Positions 33,114 through 43,619 of a stretch of DNA of 64,000 nucleotides are shown here, one piece after another. The position numbers and the translations under genes were made by a program. Each line of letters begins with the position of its first letter. Within the stretch, counting starts at the first letter, position 1. The stretch lies in the NCBI RefSeq assembly GCF_017255185.1, contig NZ_JAFKCZ010000002.1, forward strand, positions 202,928 to 266,927, in the 5' to 3' direction. Source of the stretch: Parahaliea mediterranea. GTDB taxonomy: Bacteria > Pseudomonadota > Gammaproteobacteria > Pseudomonadales > Halieaceae. The notes below the pieces were generated by a model. That model saw only the letters and a program-made list of their open reading frames with translations, ran no database searches and was not told the DNA's origin.

Positions 33114-34862
33114 ATGCTGGGTGCCGCACAGCAACGGGAAGCGCTCACTGGCACGCCGGCGCTGATCGCCGACCTGGGTGACGCGGTGCTCCACCACCAG
33201 CGCTGCGCCGACGGTGTACCGACGCTGTGGGTGGAGCGACAGCGGCTGCCACAGGTGCTGCGACAGCTACGCGACCGCTTCCCCATGCTGCTGGACCTGT
33301 TCGGCATCGACGAGCGCCTGCGCGAGCACAAACCCGAGGCGGCCGCCGACTTTACCGTGGTCTATCACCTGCTGGGCCTGGAGCGCTGCGAGGAATGCCG
33401 GATCAAGGTGGCGGTGAACCCGCCGGACGCGGTGCCCAGCGTCCGCGACATCTGGCCCAACGCCGACTGGTACGAACGCGAGGCCTGGGACATGTACGGC
33501 CTCGAGTTCAGCGGCCACCCCAACCTGCGCCGCATCCTGATGCCTCCCACCTGGGAGGGCCACCCGCTGCGCAAGGACCACCCCGCGCGCGCCACCGAAA
33601 TGGAGCCCTTCTCGCTCGACGAGCACAAACAGGCCCGCGAGCAGGAAGCCCTGCGCTTTCGCCCCGAGGAGTGGGGCATGCAGCGGGCCACCGAGGACAC
33701 CGAATACATGTTCCTCAACCTCGGCCCCAATCACCCCTCCGTGCACGGCGTGTTCCGTATCGCACTGCAGTTGGACGGCGAGGTGATCGTGGACGCCGTG
33801 CCCGACATCGGCTACCACCACCGCGGCGCCGAGAAAATGGGCGAGCGCCAGAGCTGGCACAGCTTCATTCCCTACACCGACCGCATCGACTACCTGGGCG
33901 GGGTGATGAACAACCTGCCCTATGTGATGGCGGTGGAAACACTGGCGGGCATCGAGGTCCCGGCCCGCGCCCAGGTCATCCGCATCATGCTGGCGGAACT
34001 GTTCCGGATCTCCAGCCACCTGGTCTTCTACGGCACCTTCGCCCAGGACGTGGGGCAGATGTCGCCGGTGTTCTATATGTTCGCCGACCGCGAGCGCCTG
34101 TTCGGCATCGTGGAAGCCATCACCGGAGGGCGCATGCACCCGGCCTGGTTCCGCATCGGCGGCGTCGCCCAGGACCTGCCCACGGGCTGGGAGCGCCTGG
34201 TGCGGGAATTCATCGACGGCATGCCGGCGCGCCTGGACCACTACCAGAAGATGGCGATGAACAACGGCATCCTCAAGCGGCGCACCGTCGGCATCGGCGC
34301 CTACAGCCAGCAGGAGGCGGTGGACTGGGGCATCACCGGCCCCGCGCTGCGGGCCACCGGCGTGGACTTCGACCTGCGCCGCGACCGGCCCTACGGCGGC
34401 TACGATCAGTTCGACTTCGAGGTCCCCCTGGGCCACCGGGGCGACTGCTACGACCGCGCGGCGGTGCGGGTGGAGGAGATGCGCCAGAGCCTGCGCATCA
34501 TTCGCCAGTGCCTGGACAACATGCCCGCGGGACCCTACAAGAGCGATCACCGGCTGGCCACGCCGCCGCCGAAGGAGCGCACCTTGCTGGACATCGAGAC
34601 CCTGATCCACCACTTCCTCAATGTGAGCTGGGGGCCGGTGATCCCCGCGGGCGAGGCCTCCTTCGCGGTGGAGGCCACCAAGGGCATCAACAACTACCAC
34701 CTGGTGTCGGACGGCGGCTGCAACAGCTACCGCACCCGCATCCGCACCCCCTCCTTCCCGGCGCTGCAGCAGATTCCCCTGATCAGCCGCGGGCTGATGA
34801 TTCCCGACCTGATCGCGATCATCGCCAGCATCGACTTCGTGATGGCGGACGTGGACCGATGA
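33114..34862 (+). CDS. nuoCD: Fused NADH-quinone oxidoreductase subunit C/D
   Basis: The product is 582 residues. The NuoC part (about 1-185) has [20 protein letters not shown] and [24 protein letters not shown]. The NuoD part (about 200-582) has [43 protein letters not shown] and [13 protein letters not shown]. NuoC and NuoD are fused in E. coli and other gammaproteobacteria, which supports that lineage. The fused subunit lies at the quinone-binding side of the peripheral arm. The ATG is 7 bp after nuoB; its stop overlaps nuoE (ATGA). Confidence 0.97.
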   Translation: MLGAAQQREALTGTPALIADLGDAVLHHQRCADGVPTLWVERQRLPQVLRQLRDRFPMLLDLFGIDERLREHKPEAAADFTVVYHLLGLERCEECRIKVAVNPPDAVPSVRDIWPNADWYEREAWDMYGLEFSGHPNLRRILMPPTWEGHPLRKDHPARATEMEPFSLDEHKQAREQEALRFRPEEWGMQRATEDTEYMFLNLGPNHPSVHGVFRIALQLDGEVIVDAVPDIGYHHRGAEKMGERQSWHSFIPYTDRIDYLGGVMNNLPYVMAVETLAGIEVPARAQVIRIMLAELFRISSHLVFYGTFAQDVGQMSPVFYMFADRERLFGIVEAITGGRMHPAWFRIGGVAQDLPTGWERLVREFIDGMPARLDHYQKMAMNNGILKRRTVGIGAYSQQEAVDWGITGPALRATGVDFDLRRDRPYGGYDQFDFEVPLGHRGDCYDRAAVRVEEMRQSLRIIRQCLDNMPAGPYKSDHRLATPPPKERTLLDIETLIHHFLNVSWGPVIPAGEASFAVEATKGINNYHLVSDGGCNSYRTRIRTPSFPALQQIPLISRGLMIPDLIAIIASIDFVMADVDR

Positions 34863-35353
34863 GCGAGCTGATCCCGGCCCTGAGCGCGGACGAGCTGGCG
34901 GCGATCGACGCCGAGATCGCCCACGCCCCCTACCGCGACGCCGTGGCGGTGGATGCACTGAAGATCGTACAGCGCCACCGCGGCTGGGTTTCCGATGAGA
35001 GCCTGAAGGCCATCGCCCGCCACCTGACGATGTCCGCCGACGAGTTGGAGGGCGTGGCGACCTTCTACAACCTGATCTACCGCCACCCGGTGGGGGAGAA
35101 GGTCATTCTGCTGTGCAACAGCGTGAGCTGCTGGATCAAGGGCTGCGAGACATTGCGCGCGCGCTGCCGCGAGGGCCTGGGCATCGACTACGGCCAGACC
35201 ACCGCCGACAAGCGCTACACCCTGCTGCCGGTCACCTGCCTGGGCGCCTGCGACAAGGCGCCGGTATTGATGCTCGGTGACGTGCTGCTGGAGAATGTGA
35301 ATCCCGCCGGCCTGATGGCAACCCTGGGCGCCAGCGGGGAGGAAGGCACATGA
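34859..35353 (+). CDS. nuoE: NADH-quinone oxidoreductase subunit E
   Basis: The product is 164 residues of the thioredoxin-fold 24-kDa family carrying cluster N1a. Ligands: CNSVSCW (C-x4-C) and CLGACDKAP (C-x3-C). The N-terminal helical part ([36 protein letters not shown]) is typical. It pairs with NuoF in the NADH dehydrogenase module. The ATG overlaps the previous stop and its own stop overlaps nuoF, so translation is coupled along the operon. Confidence 0.97.
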   Translation: MSELIPALSADELAAIDAEIAHAPYRDAVAVDALKIVQRHRGWVSDESLKAIARHLTMSADELEGVATFYNLIYRHPVGEKVILLCNSVSCWIKGCETLRARCREGLGIDYGQTTADKRYTLLPVTCLGACDKAPVLMLGDVLLENVNPAGLMATLGASGEEGT

Positions 35354-36666
35354 ACGCCCTCGACCGCGCCCTCACCCACCCCCTCACCCGCAACGTCACC
35401 CCCGAGCGGCGGCCCTTCGACCTCGCCGCCTACGAGGCGGGCGGCGGCTACGGCGGCCTGCACACCGCCATCGGCAAACTGACACCCGCCGAGTGCCTGC
35501 AGATCGTCAAGGATTCCAACCTGCGCGGGCGCGGCGGCGCCGGCTTCCCCACCGGGCTCAAGTGGAGCTTCGTGCCCATGGAGGATGGCGGCCCGGGGCA
35601 CAAGTACCTGATCTGCAACGCCGACGAGATGGAGCCCGGCACCTTCAAGGACCGCCTGCTGCTGGAGTGCGATCCGCACCAGCTGATCGAGGGCATGATC
35701 CTCGCCGCCTACACCATCGGCGCCGACGTGGCCTACGTCTTTATCCGCGCCGAGTACCTGCTGGCCGAGCGCCTGCTGCGGGAGGCCATCCGCGACTGCT
35801 ACGGCAAGGGTTACCTGGGGCGGAACATTCTCGGTTCCGGCTACAACCTCGACATGCACGTGCACTCCAGCGCGGGGCGCTACATCTGCGGCGAGGAAAC
35901 CGCCCTGATCAGCTCCCTGGAGGGCAAGCGCGCCAACCCCCGGGCCAAGCCGCCCTTCCCCCAGGTCAGCGGCCTGTGGGGGCGGCCCACCATCGTCAAC
36001 AACGTGGAAACCCTGTGCAACGTGCCCCATATCATCGAGCGCGGCGCACAGTGGTTCAACGACCTCGGCCTTACCGAGGACGCCGGCACCAAGATGTACG
36101 GGGTGAGCGGACGGGTGAAAAACCCCGGTTGCTGGGAGCTGCCCATCGGCACCCCCATCCGCGAGATCCTGGAGGGCTGCGCGGGCGGCATGGAGGACGG
36201 CTACGCCTTTCGCGGCCTGTTGCCGGGGGGCGGTTCCACCGACTTTCTGGTGGCCGAGCACCTGGACCTGGCCATGGACTACGGCACCATCGGCAAGGCC
36301 GGCAGCCGCATGGGCACCGGCACCATGATCGTGCTGGACGACCGCACCTGCCCGGTGGCCTTCGTGCAGAACCTGGTGGCCTTCTTCGCCCGCGAATCCT
36401 GCGGTTTTTGCACCCCCTGCAGGGAGGGCCTGCCCTGGTCGGCCCAGTTGCTGGCCGAACTGGAAGCCGGCAGGGGCCAGGCCGGCGATTTGGACACCCT
36501 GGCCATGCACGTGGACTTTATCGGCACGCCGGGCAACACCCACTGTGCCCTGGCGCCGGGCGCCATGGAACCCCTGGCCAGCGGCCTCAAGTATTTCCGC
36601 GAGGACTTCCAGCGCCATATCGACGGCCGCGCCTGCCCCTACTGCGAGCGGGAGGCGGCGGCATGA
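35350..36666 (+). CDS. nuoF: NADH-quinone oxidoreductase subunit F (NADH/FMN-binding)
   Basis: The product is 438 residues. The FMN- and NADH-binding stretches LRGRGGAGFPTGLKWSF and ICNADEMEPGTFKDR are present. The N3 [4Fe-4S] ligand motif ESCGFCTPCREGLPW (C-x2-C-x2-C) and the fourth Cys near GNTHCALAPGA are also visible. NADH oxidation and hydride transfer to FMN occur here. The ATG overlaps the nuoE stop and the nuoG ATG overlaps its stop. Confidence 0.97.
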   Translation: MNALDRALTHPLTRNVTPERRPFDLAAYEAGGGYGGLHTAIGKLTPAECLQIVKDSNLRGRGGAGFPTGLKWSFVPMEDGGPGHKYLICNADEMEPGTFKDRLLLECDPHQLIEGMILAAYTIGADVAYVFIRAEYLLAERLLREAIRDCYGKGYLGRNILGSGYNLDMHVHSSAGRYICGEETALISSLEGKRANPRAKPPFPQVSGLWGRPTIVNNVETLCNVPHIIERGAQWFNDLGLTEDAGTKMYGVSGRVKNPGCWELPIGTPIREILEGCAGGMEDGYAFRGLLPGGGSTDFLVAEHLDLAMDYGTIGKAGSRMGTGTMIVLDDRTCPVAFVQNLVAFFARESCGFCTPCREGLPWSAQLLAELEAGRGQAGDLDTLAMHVDFIGTPGNTHCALAPGAMEPLASGLKYFREDFQRHIDGRACPYCEREAAA

Positions 36667-39461
36667 ATATTCGCATCGACGGCGTCGAGTACCCCGCCAC
36701 AAAGGACCGCAACCTGCTCGAGACCTGCCTGGGCCTGGGGCTCAACCTGCCCTACTTCTGCTGGCACCCGGCCATGGGGTCAGTGGGCGCCTGCCGCCAG
36801 TGCGCCGTTCTCCAGTACCCCGACGAGGAGGCCGAACAGGCGGGCCGCGGCAAGCTGGTGATGGCCTGCATGACCCCGGTGAGCGACGGCGCCCGCTTTT
36901 CCCTCGAGACGGCGCAGGCCCGCCGTTTTCGCCAGGGCATCATCGAGTCGCTGATGATCAACCACCCCCACGACTGCCCGGTCTGCGCCGAGGGTGGCGA
37001 ATGCCACCTGCAGGACATGACGGTCATGGTGGGCCACCGGGACCGGCGCTACCGGGGCAGGAAAAGGACCTTCCGCAACCAGTACCTGGGGCCGCTGGTG
37101 CACCACGAGATGAACCGCTGCATTACCTGCTACCGCTGCACCCGCTTCTACCGGGATTACGCCGGCGGCACCGACCTCGCCGCCCAGGGCTGCCACGACC
37201 ACATCTTTTTCGGCCGCCACGAGGACGGCGTGCTGGAGAGCGAGTTCGCCGGCAATCTGGTGGAGGTCTGCCCCACCGGGGTGTTCACCGACAAACACCT
37301 GGTGCACGACTACACCCGCAAGTGGGACCTGCAATCCGCGCCGTCGGTCTGCGCCGGCTGCGCGGTGGGCTGCAACACCCTGCCCGGCGAGCGCTACGGG
37401 CGCCTCAAGCGGGTACACAACCGCTTCAATGCCGAGATCAACGGCTACTTCCTCTGTGACCGCGGCCGCTTTGGTGCCACCTGGGTGAACGACGAGCGGC
37501 GCCTGGACTACCCCGGCCTGCGCGGCGAGGACGGACGCTACAACGCCATTGACCACCACGGCGCGCTGCAGCGCATCGTGAGCAGCGTGGAACGGGGCGC
37601 GGTTGCGGCCGTGGGCTCGCCCCGCGCTTCCGTGGAAGCCAACTTCCTGCTGCGACTACTGGCGGGCCCGGCGCGGTTCTGTCCAGGCTTTAGTGCCGTG
37701 GAGCAGCCCCTGGTGGGCGAGGCCCTGGCGCTGCTGCGCGCCTCCCGCGCCACCGTGCCGGATATCGCCACCATGGAAACGGCCGACGCCATCCTGGTGC
37801 TCGGGGAGGATGTGAGCAACACCGCGCCGCGCATTGCGCTGGCACTGCGCCAGGGCGTGCGCAACCGCGCCTATGCGATGGCCGCCGGACTCAAGTTGCA
37901 GGACTGGCAGGACGCCGCCATCCGCAACCTGGCCCAGGACCAGCGCTGTCCGCTGTTCATCGCCGCCACGGCGGCCACCCGGCTGGACCCGGTGGCGGCG
38001 CGGTCGCTGCGCCTGGCGACACCGGAAATCGCGCGCCTGGGGTTGCGTGTCGCCGACGCCCTGGCCGGCGACAATTCAAACGACTATTCGCACGACAATT
38101 CACACGATAATCCGGACGACCATAGCGTGCACCGCGAGGCCGCGGCCATCGCCGATGGGCTCCGCGATGCCAAACGCCTGCTGGTGGTTTCCGGCACCGG
38201 CAGCGGCGATATCGCCGTGATGCAGGCCGCGGCCCGGGTGGCCGAAGCGTTTCGGGACACCGGTCGCGAGGCCATGCTGAGCCTGGTGGTGCCGGAAGCC
38301 AACAGCCTCGGCCAGGCCCTGTTGTGCGAGGGGAACGGGAGCCCCGACCTGGATGCGCTCGCGGCCAGCGCGGAAGCCGGCGAGATCGACACCCTGCTGG
38401 TGCTGGAAAACGACCTCTACCGGCGGGCGGCGACCGACCAGGTGGACCGGCTGCTGGCCAACTGCCAGCGCGTGATCGCCCTCGACCAACTGGACAATCC
38501 GACCACTTCCGCCAGCCACCTCGCGGTACCCGCGGCGAGCGTGATTGAGAGCGAGGGCACATTGGTCAGCCTGGAGGGCCGCGCGCAGCGCTGCTTTCCG
38601 GTGTTTCCCCCCCACGCCGAGCGGCATCCCGCCTGGGTGTGGCTGCTGGCGACCCTCAAGGAACTGGGCCGGGAGGCGGTATCCGACTGGCACCACTTCG
38701 ACGACGTGACCCGGGGCTGCGCCGCGGCGATACCGGCCCTGGCGGGTATCGCCGCGGCGGCGCCGGACCACCGGTTCCGCAACCACGGCGTGCGCGTGCC
38801 GCGCCAGCCGCCGCGCTACAGCGGCCGCACCGCCATGCGCGCCAATGTGTCGGTGCACGAACCCAAGCAGCCCGAGGACGAGGAGTCGCCCCTCGCCTTC
38901 AGCATGGAGGGTCTGAACCGGGACCAACCCGCGGCACTGCTGTCCTACGTCTGGGCGCCGGGCTGGAATTCCAACCAGGGACTGCACCGCTTCCAGGCCG
39001 ACGTCGGCGGGCCCCTCAAGGGCGGCCCCGCGGGTATTCGCCTGTTGCGCGCAAACGGCGGGGCCACTCCATTGCCGCGCCATGCCACGGCGGCGTTTGC
39101 GGTCGAGGCCGACGAGGTGCTACTGGTGCCGCGCTATCGCATCTTCGGCAGCGAGGCACTGAGCGCCATCAGCCCGGGCATCCGTGAACTGGTGCGGCCG
39201 GCCTGCATCGAGCTGTGCGCCGCCGACGCCGAGCGCCTCGGGCTGGCCGATGGCGACGGGGTACAGGTGGGCGACAACGCCGCTGCGCTGCCGCTGCGCA
39301 TTGACGACGCCATGGCGCCGGGCTGTGCCGGCTATACCGCGGGCTACCGGGAAACCGCCGGCCTGGCGCCAAACACGCGCCAGCGCCTGCGCCGCGTTGC
39401 GCATTTCAGCCCCCCCGGGCCGACCGTGATTGGCAGCGATCGCGGAGGGCGGCATGGCTGA
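36663..39461 (+). CDS. nuoG: NADH-quinone oxidoreductase subunit G
   Basis: The product is 932 residues, the largest peripheral subunit of complex I. Cluster ligands: CWHPAMGSVGACRQCAV with CMTP (N1b), the His-containing HPHDCPVCAEGGECHLQ (N5), CITCYRCTRFYRD with CPTG (N4), and CAGCAVGCN with a fourth Cys in FLCDRGRFG (N7, as in E. coli). The rest is a molybdopterin-oxidoreductase-like fold. An unusual hydrophilic stretch (about residues 470-488) is coded by four 12-bp repeats. The length is typical for bacteria with N7. Confidence 0.96.
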   Translation: MNIRIDGVEYPATKDRNLLETCLGLGLNLPYFCWHPAMGSVGACRQCAVLQYPDEEAEQAGRGKLVMACMTPVSDGARFSLETAQARRFRQGIIESLMINHPHDCPVCAEGGECHLQDMTVMVGHRDRRYRGRKRTFRNQYLGPLVHHEMNRCITCYRCTRFYRDYAGGTDLAAQGCHDHIFFGRHEDGVLESEFAGNLVEVCPTGVFTDKHLVHDYTRKWDLQSAPSVCAGCAVGCNTLPGERYGRLKRVHNRFNAEINGYFLCDRGRFGATWVNDERRLDYPGLRGEDGRYNAIDHHGALQRIVSSVERGAVAAVGSPRASVEANFLLRLLAGPARFCPGFSAVEQPLVGEALALLRASRATVPDIATMETADAILVLGEDVSNTAPRIALALRQGVRNRAYAMAAGLKLQDWQDAAIRNLAQDQRCPLFIAATAATRLDPVAARSLRLATPEIARLGLRVADALAGDNSNDYSHDNSHDNPDDHSVHREAAAIADGLRDAKRLLVVSGTGSGDIAVMQAAARVAEAFRDTGREAMLSLVVPEANSLGQALLCEGNGSPDLDALAASAEAGEIDTLLVLENDLYRRAATDQVDRLLANCQRVIALDQLDNPTTSASHLAVPAASVIESEGTLVSLEGRAQRCFPVFPPHAERHPAWVWLLATLKELGREAVSDWHHFDDVTRGCAAAIPALAGIAAAAPDHRFRNHGVRVPRQPPRYSGRTAMRANVSVHEPKQPEDEESPLAFSMEGLNRDQPAALLSYVWAPGWNSNQGLHRFQADVGGPLKGGPAGIRLLRANGGATPLPRHATAAFAVEADEVLLVPRYRIFGSEALSAISPGIRELVRPACIELCAADAERLGLADGDGVQVGDNAAALPLRIDDAMAPGCAGYTAGYRETAGLAPNTRQRLRRVAHFSPPGPTVIGSDRGGRHG
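38070..38117 (+). repeat. Four tandem 12-bp units inside nuoG
   Basis: Units GACAATTCAAAC, GACTATTCGCAC, GACAATTCACAC and GATAATCCGGAC code for repeated D-N/Y-S-N/H. The unit is in frame, so copy changes would lengthen or shorten a surface loop only. Base use is much lower in GC than in the flanks. Confidence 0.8.
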
Positions 39462-40422
39462 GCCCGGCCTGGGAACCCTCGGCACCATCGCCTTCGGCAT
39501 CGCCATTATCGCCGCGGCGGTGGGCGGAGCGGCGGTGCTGACCTGGTTCGAACGCCGCCTGCTGGGAATCTGGCAGGACCGCCACGGCCCCAATCGCCTG
39601 GGTCCCTTCGGCGTGCTGCAGGTGGTGGCGGACATGCTCAAGTTGCTCACCAAGCACGACTGGGTGCCGCCCTTCGCCGACCGCGCGGTGTTCGTGTTCG
39701 CGCCCACCGCGATTGTCGTGGCGATGTTGCTGGGCTTCGCCGTGGTGCCCTTCGGCCCCGATCTCTACGTGCTGGATTTGAACATCGGCCTGCTGTTTTT
39801 CCTCGGCATGACCTCGCTGGCGGTCTACAGCGTGTTGCTCGGCGGGCTGGCCTCCAACAACAAGTACGCCCTGCTGGGAGGCCTGCGCAGCGCGGCGCAG
39901 ATGGTCAGCTACGAGGTATTCATGGGCCTGTCGCTGATGGGCGTGGTGATGCTGGCCGGCAGTTTCAGCCTGCGCGACATCGTCGAGGCCCAGCGCGAAC
40001 TGTGGTTCTGCATCCCGCAGTTCCTGGGTCTGCTGACCTTTACCGTCGCCGGCATCGCCGAGAGCCACCGCCTGCCCTTCGACCTGCCGGAAGCCGAGCA
40101 CGAGCTGACCGCGGGCTTCCACACCGAGTACGGCGGCATGAAGTTCGCCATGTTCATGCTGGGTGAGTACCTGGGACTGATCCTCATCTCGGCGATGATC
40201 GTCACCCTGTTCTTTGGCGGCTGGCTGGGCCCCTGGCTGCCGCCGGTCGTGTGGTTTGGCCTCAAGGTCTTCGCCCTGATCTGTTTCTTTATTTTGCTGC
40301 GCGCCGCCATTCCCCGGCCCCGCTACGACCAGTTGATGACCCTGGGCTGGAAGGTGATGCTGCCCCTGACCCTGCTCAACCTGATGGCCACCGGCGCGCT
40401 GGCCCTGTGGTGGAGGGCCTAG
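39454..40422 (+). CDS. nuoH: NADH-quinone oxidoreductase subunit H
   Basis: The product is 322 residues with eight predicted membrane spans, the membrane subunit that forms the quinone chamber with NuoB and NuoD. Signatures [26 protein letters not shown] near residue 28 and [27 protein letters not shown] near residue 207 are seen. The start ATG at 39454 has GGAGGGCGGC just before it. It overlaps the nuoG stop by 8 bp. Confidence 0.97.
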   Translation: MAEPGLGTLGTIAFGIAIIAAAVGGAAVLTWFERRLLGIWQDRHGPNRLGPFGVLQVVADMLKLLTKHDWVPPFADRAVFVFAPTAIVVAMLLGFAVVPFGPDLYVLDLNIGLLFFLGMTSLAVYSVLLGGLASNNKYALLGGLRSAAQMVSYEVFMGLSLMGVVMLAGSFSLRDIVEAQRELWFCIPQFLGLLTFTVAGIAESHRLPFDLPEAEHELTAGFHTEYGGMKFAMFMLGEYLGLILISAMIVTLFFGGWLGPWLPPVVWFGLKVFALICFFILLRAAIPRPRYDQLMTLGWKVMLPLTLLNLMATGALALWWRA

Positions 40423-40424
40423 TC

Positions 40425-40952
40425 ATGCTGAAATCCGCACTGTCGCAGTTGCAAACGATCTGGACCATCCTGCAACACAGCTTCACGCGCAGCGAAACGG
40501 TTCAGTACCCGGAACAAAAACCCTACCTGGCGCCCCGCTATCGCGGCCGCATCGTACTCACCAACGATCCGGACGGCGAGGAGCGCTGCGTGGCCTGCAA
40601 TCTTTGCGCGGTGGCCTGCCCGGTGGACTGTATCGCCCTGCAGCAGGGAGTGAAGGAGGACGGCCGCTGGTACCCCGAGTTTTTCCGCATCAATTTCTCG
40701 CGCTGCATCCTCTGCGGCATGTGCGAGGAGGCCTGCCCCACCAACGCCATCCAGCTCACGCCGGACTTCGAAATGTGCGAGTACGACCGCCAGAACATGG
40801 TGTACGAAAAAGAGCACCTGCAGATCGACGGCACCGGCAAATACCACGACTACAATTTCTACCGGGTCGCGGGCCTGGCCATCGCCGGCAAGGACAAGGG
40901 GGCGGCCCGCAACGAGGCGGAGCCGGTCGATGTGAGGAGCCTGCTGCCGTGA
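40425..40952 (+). CDS. nuoI: NADH-quinone oxidoreductase subunit I (two [4Fe-4S] clusters)
   Basis: The product is 175 residues. Two ferredoxin motifs, [15 protein letters not shown] and [15 protein letters not shown], bind clusters N6a and N6b that pass electrons to NuoB. An N-terminal segment ([21 protein letters not shown]) is the usual membrane-associated helix and linker. The ATG at 40425 is 2 bp after nuoH; the upstream in-frame GTG in nuoH is not favoured. The stop overlaps nuoJ (GTGA). Confidence 0.97.
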   Translation: MLKSALSQLQTIWTILQHSFTRSETVQYPEQKPYLAPRYRGRIVLTNDPDGEERCVACNLCAVACPVDCIALQQGVKEDGRWYPEFFRINFSRCILCGMCEEACPTNAIQLTPDFEMCEYDRQNMVYEKEHLQIDGTGKYHDYNFYRVAGLAIAGKDKGAARNEAEPVDVRSLLP

Positions 40953-41470
40953 ATACCGCGCTGTTCTACCTGGCCTGTGTGATCGCGCTGTCCGCCACCG
41001 GCCTGGCGCTGACCCGGGCCAACGCGGCCCACGCGCTGATCTACCTGATCGTCTCGCTGCTGGCGGTGGCGGTGCTGTTCTTCCTGATGGGGGCGCCCTT
41101 CGCGGCGGCGCTGGAAATCGTGATCTACGCCGGCGCCATCATGGTGCTGTTCGTGTTTGTGATCATGATGCTGAATATCGGCGAGGAGGGTGTGGAGCGC
41201 GAGCGCGACTGGCTGCGTCCGCGCTTTTGGATCGTGCCCGGCATCATGTCGACCCTGCTGCTAGTGGAATTGCTGTTGGCCCTGCGCGACGGCGCGGCCT
41301 TCGGCGCAGCCCTCACCAGCGGCCAGGCGGTGGCGCCCAAGGCCGTGGGCCTGGCCCTGTTCGGGCCCTATGTGCTGGCGGTGGAAATTGCGTCCATGCT
41401 GCTGCTGGCGGGATTGGTGGGAGCCTATCACCTCGGCCGGCGCTTCCTGGTGCGCGGAGGGCGGCACTGA
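40949..41470 (+). CDS. nuoJ: NADH-quinone oxidoreductase subunit J
   Basis: The product is 173 residues with five membrane helices. [51 protein letters not shown] is the family's conserved third helix region with its pi-bulge. The start is a GTG overlapping the nuoI stop. A loop rich in Ala ([19 protein letters not shown]) precedes the last helix. The final codons overlap nuoK by one base. Confidence 0.95.
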   Translation: MNTALFYLACVIALSATGLALTRANAAHALIYLIVSLLAVAVLFFLMGAPFAAALEIVIYAGAIMVLFVFVIMMLNIGEEGVERERDWLRPRFWIVPGIMSTLLLVELLLALRDGAAFGAALTSGQAVAPKAVGLALFGPYVLAVEIASMLLLAGLVGAYHLGRRFLVRGGRH

Positions 41471-41784
41471 TGGCGGGCCTGGTGGTGCCGCTGGAGCACG
41501 TGCAGGTGCTCGCCGCGCTGCTGTTCGGCATGGGATTACTGGGCCTGATGCTGCGGCGCAACCTGATCTTCATGCTGATGTCGCTGGAAGTCATGCTCAA
41601 TGCCGCGGCCCTGGCCTTCGTCGCGGCGGGGGCGCGCTGGGGTCAGCCCGACGGCCAGGTGATCTTCCTGTTGATCCTGTCGGTGGCCGCGGCGGAAGTG
41701 GCCGTGGGACTGGGCCTGGTGCTGCAGGTCCAGCGCCAGTTCAAGTCACTGGACATGGACGCCGCGCGGCGCCTGCGGGGATAG
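41470..41784 (+). CDS. nuoK: NADH-quinone oxidoreductase subunit K
   Basis: The product is 104 residues with three membrane helices. [24 protein letters not shown] is the conserved second helix with the membrane Glu (SLEVMLN), and [23 protein letters not shown] carries the third with the second conserved Glu. NuoK is part of the fourth proton channel. The ATG overlaps nuoJ and the next gene begins 8 bp later. Confidence 0.96.
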   Translation: MAGLVVPLEHVQVLAALLFGMGLLGLMLRRNLIFMLMSLEVMLNAAALAFVAAGARWGQPDGQVIFLLILSVAAAEVAVGLGLVLQVQRQFKSLDMDAARRLRG

Positions 41785-41792
41785 GGCCCACC

Positions 41793-43619
41793 GTGAACCT
41801 GATCGCCCTCGTTCCCGCCCTGCCCCTGCTCAGTGCCACCGCGCTGATGGTGACCACGGGCCGCCTGCCGCGCCGCTTGGTGGCCTGGCTGGGCGCCGGC
41901 TCCGTGGGCCTGGCGGCACTGTGCACGGCCTTGGTCGCCGCCGCTTACGGCGACGCGGGCGGGCCCTACACCGTGCACCTGTGGACCTGGTTCGCGGTGG
42001 GCGGACTGGAACCCGGAATCGCGTTCTACGTGGACGGCCTGGCGCTGGTGATGATGTCGGTGATCACCGGCGTGGGTTTCCTGATCCACCTGTACTCCAT
42101 CGAATTCATGGGCGAGGACGCCTCCTTCTCCCGCTACTTCGCCTACATGAACCTGTTCGTGGGCGCCATGCTGATTCTGGTCATGGCGGACAACCTGCTC
42201 CTACTCTATCTGGGCTGGGAGGGAGTGGGCCTGTGCTCCTACCTGCTGGTGGGTTTCTGGTATCGGGACCCGGCCAACGGCGCCGCCGCCCGCAAGGCCT
42301 TCGTGGTGACGCGGGTGGGGGACACCGCCATGATCCTCGGCCTGTTCCTGTTGTTCACCCAGCTGCACACCCTGCAGATACAGCCGCTGATGGCGGCGGC
42401 CGCCGATGAGTGGGCCGGGGGCGGCTGGCTACCCACCCTGGCCGCCCTGTTGCTGCTGGGGGGCGCGGTGGGCAAATCCGCCCAGCTTCCGCTGCACACC
42501 TGGCTGCCGGACGCCATGGCCGGCCCCACCCCGGTCAGCGCGCTGATCCACGCCGCGACCATGGTCACCGCCGGGGTCTACCTGATCGCCCGCACCCATA
42601 CCCTGTTCCTGCTGTCGCCGGCGGCCCTGGGCGCCGTGGCCTGGATCGGCGTGCTCACCCTGCTGTTGGCGGCCTGCGCCGCCCTGGCGCAGCGGGATAT
42701 CAAGCGTATCCTGGCCTACTCGACCATCAGCCAGATCGGCTACATGTTCCTGGCCCTCGGGGTCGGCGCTTTCGCCCCGGGAGTGTTTCACCTGGTGACC
42801 CACGCCTTTTTCAAGGCCCTGCTGTTCCTGGCCGCCGGGGCGATCATTCACTGCCTGCACCACGAGCACGACATCTTCCGCATGGGCGGGCTGCGCACCC
42901 GCCTGCCACTGGTGTTCTGGGTGTTCCTGATCGGCGCCGCGGCGCTGGCGGCCCTGCCCTTCACCGCCGGTTTTTACAGCAAGGACGCCATCCTGCTCTC
43001 GGCCTGGGAGGCCGACCCCTGGCTCTGGACGGGCGGCCTGCTGGGGGCCCTGCTCACCGGCATCTACAGCTTCCGGCTGATCTTCGTGGTGTTCTTCGGC
43101 GAGGCGACACACGAACCGGACCGCCGCCCGGGCTGGAAAATGGCCTTGCCCCTGTCCCTGCTCGCCCTGCTGTCACTGACGGGCGGCGCCATCAGCCTGC
43201 CCCTCGCCCCTGCGTTCCCGGTCTCGACGGGGCACGCCGTCAACCACACCGTCGAATACATCGGTATCGCCGTCCCCCTGCTCGGCCTCGGCATTGCCTA
43301 CCTGTTTTTCCTGGGCAGGCAACTGCCGGTCGATGCGCTGGCCGGTCGGGGAGTCGGCGCCCGTCTGCGACGGTTCTGGCAGCGCGGCTGGGGCTTCGAC
43401 ACCCTCTACCAGGTGTTGTGGGTTACGCCCTACAGGGCCCTCGCCCACCTGTTGCGCGGCGAGCCGGTGGACGCGCTCTACAACCTGCTGGCGGCCCTGT
43501 GTCGCCAGGGTCATCGCGGCCTGGCCGCACTACAGACCGGGGCCCTGCGCTGGTACGCCACCACCCTGACCTTCGCCCTGGTGGTGGTTATCGCCATCGT
43601 ATTGCGGGGTGCGATGTGA
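41793..43619 (+). CDS. nuoL: NADH-quinone oxidoreductase subunit L (antiporter-like)
   Basis: The product is 608 residues, about 16 membrane helices with the long lateral amphipathic helix toward the C-terminus. [22 protein letters not shown] carries the conserved membrane Glu. [39 protein letters not shown] holds the Lys and His of the proton path, and [17 protein letters not shown] lies in the second half-channel. The start is a GTG at 41793. The stop overlaps the nuoM start. Confidence 0.96.
   Translation: MNLIALVPALPLLSATALMVTTGRLPRRLVAWLGAGSVGLAALCTALVAAAYGDAGGPYTVHLWTWFAVGGLEPGIAFYVDGLALVMMSVITGVGFLIHLYSIEFMGEDASFSRYFAYMNLFVGAMLILVMADNLLLLYLGWEGVGLCSYLLVGFWYRDPANGAAARKAFVVTRVGDTAMILGLFLLFTQLHTLQIQPLMAAAADEWAGGGWLPTLAALLLLGGAVGKSAQLPLHTWLPDAMAGPTPVSALIHAATMVTAGVYLIARTHTLFLLSPAALGAVAWIGVLTLLLAACAALAQRDIKRILAYSTISQIGYMFLALGVGAFAPGVFHLVTHAFFKALLFLAAGAIIHCLHHEHDIFRMGGLRTRLPLVFWVFLIGAAALAALPFTAGFYSKDAILLSAWEADPWLWTGGLLGALLTGIYSFRLIFVVFFGEATHEPDRRPGWKMALPLSLLALLSLTGGAISLPLAPAFPVSTGHAVNHTVEYIGIAVPLLGLGIAYLFFLGRQLPVDALAGRGVGARLRRFWQRGWGFDTLYQVLWVTPYRALAHLLRGEPVDALYNLLAALCRQGHRGLAALQTGALRWYATTLTFALVVVIAIVLRGAM

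Noticed and set aside
33267..34958. 563-codon frame antisense to nuoCD
   Set aside because: It is a shadow of high-GC codon use, rich in His, Val and Ala, without motifs. NuoCD explains the region.
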